Of a stretch of DNA of 64,000 bases, positions 22,501 through 34,500 are shown in pieces. This stretch comes from Pieris napi (lineage: Eukaryota; Arthropoda; Insecta; Lepidoptera; Pieridae): contig NC_062248.1 in assembly GCF_905475465.1 (NCBI RefSeq), forward strand, positions 10,602,001-10,666,000, given 5' to 3'. The translations under genes and the position numbers were made by a program. The notes under the pieces were generated by a model. That model was not told the origin of the DNA. It did not search any database and worked only from the letters and a program-made list of their open reading frames with translations. The number at the start of each line of letters is the position of its first letter. The stretch's first letter is position 1.

Positions 22501-25500
22501 GATGGATATAAAAATATTGTTTAAATTTTTTACTTGAGATCTTCTTGTACCTATTACTCAAAGCTATATTTTTTTTTTTTTTTTAAAGACAGTTCACACC
22601 AATTGACCCAGTCCCATGCCAAGCTGGTGAAGCTTGTGTTATGGGTACCAGGCAACAGATACACATACATATTATAGAAAGATAGACATATAATTACATA
22701 TTTAAACACCCAAGACCAAATGCTCATCACATCAATGTTCGTCCCAGCCGGGAATCGAACCTGGGACCCATGGATTCGCAGTCAGGGGTACTAACCACTA
22801 GACCAATGAGTCGTCAGGACTAACTGAAGTCTCACTAAAGTGATAGGGCACATGTTTTATCGTGGTGTTCAGAAAGTTTCCATGTTGACTGGCGTCTTGA
22901 GTGTCTGTCTTAGATTCGAATACCGGTGTTAAAGAAATGTTACCACCATCATCCACGAATTGCTCGTTAGTAATTTCTAATAAAGTGAAATCTGCGGCCC
23001 AATGCTAAATGCAATACTGTGGCTGTTCTGCGAGCCGTATCGAATAAAGTGTCCCTAGGAGGGTTGGATGAAAGCCAGTCTAGTACTATTCGCGGGTCCC
23101 ACGTGACGGATGATTTCACGACTTTTGGTTTAGCTACTCCTAATACCCTGAGGGTGTGTTTAGTAATAAAATTTGAAAATGTTTGTTGTTCTACATGGGG
23201 ACCGCAAAAAGTTAAAATTGCCGATTTGCGAACAAGGATGGTTGATAGGATAAATTTCTGTTTTGGCTTTCTGTACTGACTAAGTGTTTGTTTTGTAATA
23301 TTATGTATGTTAGCTGTAAGATTACTTATAATTAAATAAATAAATAAATTTTCTTTTAGAAAAAGTGATATTAAATTTTTTGCAATATCGGCTGTTTGAG
23401 GGGATTTTGGGTTCACTTGAGAGTTGTCACACCATGTCAGCCCTCTTTTGATTGCGGGTAAATAAGTGGACAGGTGCAGTGACCAACTCTTCAAAAGTAG
23501 ATCTTTTTCCAGTGTGGACCAGTCTTTTATTTGGGCACCCCACCCCCAATTTCCCAAACTTTTAGGGTCAATGCTTGTATTTGTGGAGGAGACAGTGCAA
23601 TTGTCGTATCTAGGAGTGTCTGCGATAGGTGTTGAATTTCGTGGGGGTGATCTAGAGACCTGGATTTCAGGTCCTGCAGCCAGAAACCTCGCGGCCAATC
23701 TGAAGCAACTATCAGATAGGTTCCCGTCGCCTGGTTTAGGTGTGCTAAAACTCAGGGATTTGGAGGGGGAAACACCCATGCTAGTAGAGGAAGAAGGTGC
23801 CACTACGCAGCCTTTTTTCCCCTTTATAATCTGTCTGCTATGATCACCCTGGTAGGTAATGTACCGACAGAGTTATGTTGAATTTGTCCGTCAGGTGCAA
23901 TAGTTTGAAGGTTAGTGTAAGTAACCCTATCGATTTCGTTCCACGTTTGAATGTATGCAATCAGAGTTTCATTTGTCCGATTGTATTAACACGTGTGTGT
24001 TTTGTAATATTTTTACATTTATTTTTATTGCGGCTATCACTGCATATAAGTCCTTTTTGTTGCAGTGCCATGTTTTCTGTTGGTATGACCATTTTCCTGA
24101 CAAGGTTCCCGTCAAGGAGATGTGGCCCCCCCCAACCCCAATCCGAGGCGTCCGTCGCTAGCAAGTGGGTTGCAGGTTCTTTGTGTATAGGCGTCGTCTG
24201 ATGAGTAGCTCCGAGCCACCACATCAGTTCCTGCCCTACAATCTGAGACAGCAGTTGACCTCGACGGGGTCGGATCTTGTTGAATTGTCGCAGAAAGATT
24301 TGTAGCTGGTGACCGTGAAGCCTCCCACGACGGGGCACGACAAAGTTTGCGAAGTTTACTTGCCCTAGCAAAGCTTTGTAACTCGCGAATACAACGCATA
24401 ACTATGGTTTTTGCGCTGTATTTGTACCTTGGGTAGCGACATCACATTGACCATAGTATTCCAGCGAATTCCAAGGTATTCTAAATTTTGGGTTGGTACC
24501 AATACGGATTTTTTGGTAATTGATTTTCAAACCTAGGTGTTCCAAGTGTCTCACGGCCTCCGCGGCCTGAGAATCTAACTTGGAAGGTGTTCCAAGTGTC
24601 TCTCGGCCTCCGCGGCCTGATAATTTAACTTGGACGGTGTTCCAAGTGTCTCACGGCCTCCGCGGCCTGATAATTTAACTTCGACGGTGTTCCAAGTGTC
24701 TCACGGCCTCCGCGGCCTGAGATTTAACTTGGAGTGGTCTTGGTTGACCAGAAGGTAGTCGTCTAGGAAGACTAGCACTCGACATCCCTTCGCACGTAAG
24801 GTCTCCGCGACCCAACATGATACTGCAGAGAAAAGGTGTGGTACTGACGCTAGCCCAAAAGGAAGGCAAGTCATATTTTCGTATAACTGCCCTTTTTAGC
24901 TGAGCCTTAAGAAAGGTCGGTGTAATCTCGCTGCCGGTACATGAAAATAGGCTTGTGATAAATCTATTTATCATCCAGTCCCCTGGTTGAAGAAAGTCTG
25001 GGACTAAGCCGTGGGAGATCAACCGAAAATGTTTTGTCTTCAAGAATCGGTTTAGTTCTCGCAAATCTACAATAGGACGCATCGTGCCGTCGCTTTTCCT
25101 GCGAAGAACCATTATGGATATAAAACTGAGGGTTTTGTTGAGAACTGTTTGTAGGATACCTTGCCTGATTCAGGAGTTCTTTGATTATCTGCGATATCGC
25201 AGGTGACGGTTCGGTTGCGTATTCACTTACTATTCGATTTGTTGGCATTAACAAAAGCGGTTTCTTGTACAGAGGTATGCGGAATCCTTGAATTGTGTTG
25301 GATAGTAATTTTTTTCCGTCATTGTTAGACAACGGGTAGTTTGATTTTCGTGTTAAACGTTCGCATCGTTTCTTGTTTTATGTATGTATTACAAAAATAT
25401 TTTTTTCCATTTTGTGCCTGGACTGGCTGACGATTCTTTGTATCTAGGTTTAAAAAGCTCTCTTACTCTTGAAGGTTGCGGCGGAGATAACCAGAATTGC

Positions 25501-28500
25501 GGCCCACCAAGGGATTGTATGAGGGACGCGAGCTTATTTTTGTCAAATAAAAATTCCTCGCTATAGGAGGTATATTACTAAGCGCAGTTTGAATACTTTT
25601 GTCCGAAATCTCACTTATTAATTTTTTACGCGTAGTTTCTATACATTCCGCTCGTTTTCCGCATACAATTTGCAGGGTTTGTTCATGCAATTTGTGAGAA
25701 GGTGATTCATTACCAAAAATATTGGATATTTTTGTGAAAAGATTTGCGGGTTTTAATTCCGTTGGGTTATTACGAGTCCAGTTTATGATTTTTTGTAACC
25801 CAGATTGTAGTAATTCCCTTTGACATAAGACGAACGTATTTCGTCTTTAATTTTAAGGTTACAAAAGCCTGGAGACGTCATTATGTCTATCAGGGCTTTT
25901 TTGGATCTAATGTGTTACCACGTGGGAGTATTAAAATGTTGGAGTTTTATAAGCTCAATATATTATTATATTTTTATAATTTTTATATATTTATTTTGTA
26001 ATGTTTTTCCCGGTCGACGGATTAATAAAAAAATCGCTATAGACCGACCAACTAGGTCGGGCGGTGGGTACCCTCGTCATTGGACGCACTGGCGTTGACA
26101 TTTGGTACATATTGTTGATGCATTATAAAATTTGTGAGGAAACTCACCTGATTATATAACGCGTCGATCGTGGGATCGACCGTTACCTGTGCTACTCGTT
26201 TCCTTTTCTTTTGTGGCGGTCCCTCGCGCTCCGACTCGCTATCAGACGCGCTGCTGGTGCACCTGGAGTCCTCTTTGTCTTGTTTGTGACCTTGCTCGAC
26301 ACTTTTTTAGACTACCTGCCTGATCGGCCCCGGCGCCGGCCTTATCGGCATCGTGAGTCTATTACGCACTTGTAATGTATAAATAATACGTTTTGCTAAT
26401 AATTAACACTAAGAAAGACTATAAGGTTTTAAGTCGTTATTGAGTCGTTTCGGTTTCGACCGCACGCGGCGAAAGTACACAACGCTATGACTGTGGAAAT
26501 GACAACGTCCTAGCTGGTTAAGATAAGTATGAAGTTGAGGCGATTACAGCGCCATCTATTCTATCCAAGCGGAACTATTTCACTCGGTATGTATCGCACT
26601 TCATGGCTAAGTATACATTGCTTCTTCATTATACAATGCTGTATGTTTTCCGGAGGCACATCAATAGATTTCAATTGTTTTTTTACTTATTTGACGCTTC
26701 ACAGCATGGTCAACAATAATGTAATATATTGAGGTTTATCTATTAAAATATTTTTTATAAAAACAATAATTTTTGCTTTAATAGATAGTATTATTTAAAA
26801 AATCCTAATACAGAATGCATTGTAGGAAATTTTTTTTTAACAAATAAAAACCTAGAAACACGAATTTAATAAAGTTGTTTTGTTTAATTTTATAACAACA
26901 CAATTGAAAAATGTGCAAAAGTACGGAAAACTAATCATGGACTAGACAAATCATTATAAATTTCACACTACATATAACTAGAGAAATATCCGCGTTATAT
27001 GGAGGTAGGAAATCGCGTTAACCTACGCGTAATTGGGGTACCGCGTTAGAGGTGGTATTACTGTATATGTTTACACTTATTGCACCGTGTTAGCGTGATT
27101 TATAACATTTTTATAAACTCAAAAGGGGTTAAATAATGTTCTGTCCCTTTTATTAATATAAAAAGTGACATGAGAGCGATAAGGACAAAACCTTCAATAT
27201 AAGATTAGACATACTTGTGGATTCGGGTTTTCATTGAAATGCAGTTGCATTGCCAACTCCTGTATGTGCGGTAACTCCAAGTCCGAATTTATTGACTCTA
27301 ATCGCAGCTGTTCTGGGAGATTCCTGCAATTAGTATATTTGGAGATTAGAAATAATAAAACCAATGGCGCTGCGACCTATTTTATTTAAATAATTCCTTA
27401 AAGTCAATTTTATATTTAATTTCGTATATTTACAATGCAGACTTTTACAAGAAGTATAGAGTCTGGTTAATGAAAGAAGATAAATGAATTATTTGAAAAC
27501 TTTCGAATGGCAACATAGAATGTCATTGAATTTCTTAGGTTAGTATGATTTATTGTCTTAATACTTTATGCAATAATACTCATTTTTTTTTCTATTACAT
27601 ATTTTTTCCGAATAGTTAACAGGTATATTAGCCTTAACTTTGTTTTATTGATTTTATGGATTCTGATTTTGATTATTCCGAATAACGTTGTTTTAAAATA
27701 AATATAGTTTTAGGTTTCTATGCAATGCTAGTCATTTTAAGTATCAATAGTAAAAGACTAAATACGTATAGTACTTAATTAAGAAATACAATTACTATCA
27801 ATGTAAAAAATAATAAAATAAAATCAAGTATCAAGTAAGTAATCCACAAAATATATCAAACTTTTAGGGATACCATACTATTTTTTTTTTATTTGCCGCG
27901 CTTTTTCGTTATCTTGTTTCATTAGCAAGACTCTATATACTTTTACTTTTGAACTATGGTTCAAAAAACCATAACAAGATGGCGCGATAATAAAATAATT
28001 AAATAATAATACGACGATAATATAAACTTTACAAAACGCTCAGTGTTTTGTTGGCCAGGCTAAAAAAATAGATATAAAAACAAAAGTAGGAATTATTTGA
28101 TTTTTTATTTTGTAATGTTTTGGTGTTCCTACAAACTTTTCCAATAAAATCACGCTTCAAACAAATAAAATTTAACTGTACTTACAGTACAAGATCGTCC
28201 CATATATCAGTAGGTCTCCAGGGCGGTCCCCGCTCCGCAACCAACCCATTGAAGAACATCGAGTCCAACAACCTAACAGCGAAAGGGCACTGCGATAGGC
28301 CGCGAGCACCCAAAAAACCCGCCTTGTGGAAAGTTAGTACGGGGGACGGATGTATCCGGATTATTGTCAAGCAGTGTCTGAAAGGAATAGTCAATATTTT
28401 AAACTAATACATTTTCGTCAAAATTCTTTAACAATTGAAACAAACTAAAAAAATTGCAATAATTTTTCAAAGACGGAAAGCTCTGGTTAATAAAACTTCG

Positions 28501-31500
28501 CTAATATGGTTGTTCCACAAAAAAATCGTAAAAAAAAAGCGAAACGATCCAATATATCAATAGTTGGAAGTTGATGGTAATTCATAATCATATACCGTAA
28601 CTAAATTTGTTCTAAAACAATCAATTGTTATCCGATAGTGCTATATCAACACGACTTTAATGAATCTTTATGCAAATATTAATGTATATAATTACCTAAT
28701 TTTACTCATTATGTATGTTTGTATTATATTTTATCCCTGAAACAAACTTGCCAACAAGGAATGTACTAAATTCAAAACTAAAGGGCAACATAAAAAGTAC
28801 ATAAATAGTAATAACAAACAGGATTGATGCAATATACTTAAGTGAAAATGTGCGGGCCTCATCGCATGTACATTGGCATATGGACAAAGGTGAAAAGGTC
28901 CACCAGGGAAAAGAAAGAGAGGTTGGCCGAGGTGCTTAAAGAAGTTGTTGATGAAGATAGAAAGAAAAATGCTGGAGATAGAGAGAGATGGAGCCTACTG
29001 GAGAAGGCCTATACTCTACCTATTTTTGAATCGCCCAAAAAATATATTTGTCAAATTCTTAACAATTATTATTACTTTTAACTTTTATTTTATTTTATTT
29101 ACTTCACACCAACTTTTTTTTTTGAAAAATATAATAGAAATTTACTAATATGTATTAATATTTTCTACTAAGTATTAATACATTCTTTTTTCTTTTTTTT
29201 TGCGACTGAGTCGCAAACTAGATGATGTGATCTCTGGCAGAATGACCAGCGCTGTGGAACAGTCTGCTCCTCAGCATAATGCTGAGCCAGGGCCAATTAC
29301 AACCACAGCACACACGCATTACACACATGAAACGAACCGAATGGGAAAAGGGATTTCTTTTTCTATGATCATTGTTATTTTGTGTGTTTATATGTGTGTG
29401 TTCTTGTTAGTAATAAATGCTATATCTATATCTAAATACTTTCATTACTTACCTATACCCTTGTAACAATTTCGCCAGCGTCCTCATGAACACAGCTCTG
29501 ATTTCCTTATCAAGCATTTGAGGTAGGGACTGTACTGGCGGCGGTGGGGCGAATGCCGAGTCGGCAGACCGAAGCTCCGGCTGGAGGACCAAGGCGAGCG
29601 AGTCCTGGAGGGACGATAGGAGTTTGCCCTCTGGACGCGGGATGTTGACACTCGGTGGTATGTGGAGGGACCCCGTATCGAGGTCCGCTATTATAACGTC
29701 TAACTGTAATTTCAAAATTATAATTTTTCAATAAAAGATTAGACTTTTTTTTAAGCTTAGACATAATTTTTCATTATAAAGCTGATTTCAAAACGATTCC
29801 TAGGATTGAATCTCCTCCATTAATTGTCCTTGATGCGGTTTAAGACATTTTACAAAAATAATATTAAAGGAACACGCAAATGTGTCTGTCTAATACACCA
29901 TTCAAAATTCAAAATTAATTTATTCATATAGGTAACAAAATTAACGAAACACTTCGCAAATGAAAGTTACAGCTTTGACAATTTTTCTTTTACCTAAAAA
30001 TACTTAGTCAGACATTTATGCCACCAACTAATGTTTCAGTCAAATGTGCCTTACCAATTCAGAAACCTCCTCCTTCAAACTGGAATGTACACCGATGAGA
30101 AACGGCGTGGGCGTGGCCAGTACTTCGGCCAGGCCAGCAGGTAGCAGCGGTATATACACGTGTGCGTATCTAAAGGGAAACATGAGGGCGGCTAACGCTC
30201 GACAAACGGCCGACAACCGTGCGCCTGCGAGCGATACCAATAATACTTTGTGCTCGCTCATCACCGCACACCAGAGGGTGACCGAGTTGTGTATACCTGA
30301 AATATTAAATAAAAAAATACTTTAGCCATAGACACAGAAACACACAAAATAATAATAATAAAAAAATCACAAAAAAATTGTGGAAAAAAAATAAGTAATA
30401 AGGTACATTTTAAATGTGTAGGTTGTAACTGGCCCTGGCTCAGCATTATGCTGTGGAGCAGACATGTTCCACAGCGCTGGTCATTCTGCCAGAGACCACA
30501 ACAGTTTATTTAATTAAAAAAATTAATATTTCGTCATTTAATTGTAATTTAATTGTAATACTATGGTAAATATATACTAGTGTTTCCCATCCTTTTTTGT
30601 GCCATTCCCTACCTTAGCCTTTCTGAAATTCTTATTCTATCTCTCTATCCTCCTATTTCATTCATAATTACTATTTAAAAAAAAAACAATTTAATTGTTC
30701 ACTTTCGAAACTTAAATCAAGAAATTACTAGGAAATTCTTAACGAAACACAGGAAGTAAAACATACAATGAAAAACTGAAATTCCAATGACAAATAATTT
30801 TAATAAATTTTCAAATTACAATCGAATTGCCCCTTTGCAACTTAATTACTTTTTTAAAACTTCCAATAGTAAAAGCTTCCTCTAAGGGGATTTAATACAA
30901 AGGAAAAATCTTCGATAGACTTGGCGATGGATAGAGAAAAATAGAGTGATCTGGAGGAGGTTTACTCGTAAAGAGGTGCTTACAACTAAGGAGTGACTTT
31001 CATTATTTTCTTGTGTTAAATACATAATTTTTTTTTTTTGACAATTCACACCAATTGACCTAGTCCCATGCTAAGCTGGTAAAACTTGTGTTATGGGTAC
31101 TAGGCAACGGATATACATACATATTACAAATAGATAGACATATAAATACATATTTAAACACCCAAGACCTAAGCACAACACCAAATGCTCGTCACATCGA
31201 TGTTCGTCTCAGCCGGGGATCGAACCCGGGACCCATGGATTCGCAGTCAGGGGTACTAACCACTAGACCAATGACTCGTCGAATATTATATGCCTAGACC
31301 AGCCATAAGTTCTGTGACACATGAATATGATTTTTTTATAATTACATTAATATTATTACATATTTATTAAAGTCTCAGCAAAAAATAAACAATATTCTAT
31401 TCGAAATGGCCACCTTTACAGGCCTTTAATCTTTTTGGTCACGAACCTATGGATTTACGCACTATTTCTAAGGGAAATTTCGCCACTGCTTGCTTAAAAG

Positions 31501-34500
31501 ATTTCTTCTCTTTTTATATATATGGCCAGAGTACTTATATATTTTACGTACCTAATAACCTAAGTAACATATGAACGGAGGTATGTGTAACGGGCATAGG
31601 AGGTGCCGCAGGGGGCTGTAGCGCCTGTCGATCGCCGGCCCCGATGCTGAATCGGACCTGAGGGCCGCCTGGAGGTGGGACTAGAACACATCCCACCAGG
31701 TTCCCGACTAACGTTTCTAGAGGAACACCGAGGTTCTCCACCCATACTGTGTAGATTATGCCTAGGCAATTCTGAAATTAAATATGAAGAATTAATAAAA
31801 ATATTATTTATGACGCGCTACTGGAAGGTCTTATATCATAATATATGTTAAAAAAACATGTGTTTGTGTAGAAGTTATACTTCTTTGGCGTAACAAGATA
31901 AAAATATTTTTAAAGTTTTTATCTTTCGCCTTATTTTACGTTTGTAGAAAAAATGACACTAACAATATAAAAAAGTTTTATTATAACGCATTATCTAGTT
32001 GAATAAAGTTTATTTAATTATCCCAAAAAATATTTCTACATAATTACAGAAATGGACATGTTTTATTTTAAAATGTTGACTATACTAACTTCAGGGTGTC
32101 GGTTTTTTGTGACTGTGTAAGCGCGCATCGTAAAAATTTACTATCATCATTTTTCCCTAACGCGCCAAAAGTATAACTTCAAAAAATTGTTAGTTGGTGG
32201 ACTCAGTTTCCGCATTTAGATTCTCAGTATGTCCGTTGTGCGTAAAGTCCTGGCTAACTAGGCCAGCCTAGCTCCTTCTAGAAGCACTGAAGTCTACTAG
32301 GCATTTCGCAAGCTTCACGGAGCGACCCCACTGCTCCGAGGATTGTTTTAGTTATTTTGTGTATTTGTGTAAGAGCATTCGGGGGCCGTTCAAGTATTAC
32401 GTAAGGGGACATCCATAAAGTACGTCACACGTTAATGGGGAGGGAGGGTATCACCGAAGTGGGACATCGTGTGACAAGGGGAATGGGGGGTACTTTTATA
32501 ACGTCACATGTTAAAATTTTAAATACTAAAACCATTGATATACAAAAAACCCAAGATGCACAGTCTCGAATAAAAGTAACGTTCGAAAGTGTCCCGAAAC
32601 ACTATTTCTGTCTCTTTCTATAAGTTACATGCATATATTATTGCAAAATCAACCTTACGCGAATTGTTTAAAGTTTTAAGAATTTTAAAAATGTGCGACG
32701 TCACATCAGGTTATAAAAATGTGACAACCTGTGACAAGGACGGGGGGAGGGGTTCAAAAGTCCTAAAATTCGTGTGACGTACTTTATGGATGGCCCCTAA
32801 GCAGATTTACTGAAATTATTCCCCAAAAAGACGTGTGTAAATTTAATGAAATCGCTAGTAACAGCTCTTGGTTAAACTAATCTGCTCTAATTTGTTTATA
32901 TTTTGGCTCCATAATACGCGCCATTTGGCTTGTCATCTGAACTTACAAATAATTGTTTTGAAAAACTATTATGAAAGAAACTCTAAATTTTCGTTATATA
33001 TTTCAGGTTACTGATTATTTAGATCTTCACTGGTCTTCAAATAAATTTTGTTGTTAAAAACTAAGTAAACCTATAATTATTTCAAAAACATATTACATAG
33101 TCATTTAGCTGAATTTGTGTTGAATAATAAAGAAATGTCTGTTATTATTGTCATATAATATATTATATTCACAAATAATGTTACCCGAAATGTGTCTATG
33201 TAGTCCTGTCTGGAGACGATGACAAGACACTTGGGAGCATACATGATGCTGTGGTGCGTTATATTCGCCACCGTACGCGACGATTCCAAAGATTCCTCGT
33301 CCTGAAACCAAACATTACATCCTTTAATATAATAGCTTTTAAACTTTATTTAATTCAATTCTTCATAAAGAATCTAGATATAGGAACTCATATGCCGTAG
33401 TTCCTCATTTGACTCATACTGTTTTTTGACGTCGAAAATCCCGCCGAAGTGGGATGGTCGAGTCGGAGTAGGGATTAAAATATAAAGTACATGCGCAGGG
33501 GCATCGATCTCGACCACGACCTGGAGCCATGGTCCATATGGTAGCGAACCATAGCCCAATGGATGAATGGCGTCCACAGCCCACTTCGACAAGGCTAAAC
33601 ACCATCCCAACCTAGTAGGGTAGTAATTGGTGCGTAAAAGCATCAATTACTACCCTTTTCCGACTAAAAAGGCCCGTTGGAGGCCCCGCCACGCTCTAAC
33701 GGATCCGTCAAAAAGTCGGAATCGTCAGGGTAAAAAACCGCCTTCACCAGAGAAGGCTTCCGTCCTGCCTTACAGGTGATTCAACAGGCAAAGAGACAAG
33801 AGACTCATCTGATGTTAAGTTATACCGTCTCCCACAGACACCTAATGCCAGATAGCTTGCGAGTGCGTTGCCTGCCTTTTAAGAATTAGTATGCTCTTTT
33901 CTTGAAGGACTCTAAGTCGAATTGGTTCGGAAATATTTCAGGGGGCAGCTGGTTCCACATAGTGGCATTCGAAAGATACTTTTGTTTTTGCAATGAAAAA
34001 CAAAAGTATCTTGAAACTTCTGTAGGCTTCTTTAGGCGTAAAAAAATTACGGAACGTCACGAAGATGCCCAGCGTTTTTGTAGAAAGGGAGAGAGCTATT
34101 GAGAGAGTGAGAAGGGCTAATTACCTTATAGAAATTCTATTTTTAAGGACTATAAGTAGAATTGGTTCGGAAATACTTCAGGGGGCAGCTACACAGTGAT
34201 GGCATTCGATATTATATAGGGGAAGATCGTTACCCTTCGTACGCGGGGCACATTCATACAGTCAAAATAAAACTTGAACGAAACCAAGTACAGTCTTGCT
34301 TTTGTATGTGTGCATGAGTCGAGGTACCAACTATACATCAACGAAGTTTCGTGAAATTCGCACCGATGAGAGTGAAGTTACAGGCATGGACGTGTTTTCG
34401 CGCTCGGTAAGTAATTTTTTTATCTATGTTTTTATCTCTTGTTACCGTAGATAAAATAAGTTTTCGTGTAGAGTATTCTATCAGTAACTAGCAAAATATA

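Larger units (their letters stand above)
22025..26664 (-). mobile_element. DIRS-like tyrosine-recombinase retrotransposon, decayed
   Basis: 41-bp inverted ends (TTGATGTGCCTCCGG... at 22025-22065; complement ending 26664). On the minus strand: gag-like ORF, reverse transcriptase with DIRS-type RNase H, then a tyrosine recombinase. Frameshifts throughout, a 50-bp tandem repeat in RT (24536-24735) and a SINE in the recombinase end (22569-22815). DIRS elements have no integrase and use the recombinase to insert a circle. It lies in the Sbf intron between w7 and w8. Confidence 0.8.

Noticed and set aside
22740..22815. tRNA gene on the minus strand with A and B boxes
   Set aside because: The same sequence recurs at 31028-31280 and 39776-40022 with a long SINE body attached, and it does not fold into a complete cloverleaf. 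It is a SINE head.
23019..23843. plus-strand ORFs over the recombinase region
   Set aside because: Antisense of the DIRS-like tyrosine recombinase; the minus strand carries the recognisable motifs.
24536..24735. CRISPR-like array
   Set aside because: Direct 50-bp tandem units without unique spacers, inside a eukaryotic retrotransposon ORF.
26130..26300. Additional Sbf exon ending at a GT
   Set aside because: Ser/Glu-rich and KKRKR residues do not fit Sbf, w7 and w8 already join in phase, and it lies inside the DIRS-like element next to its gag.
29510..29764. second minus-strand ORF over exon w5
   Set aside because: Wrong frame relative to the conserved DENN residues.
31088..31297. 69-codon plus-strand ORF
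   Set aside because: Lies within a SINE copy and reads its antisense.
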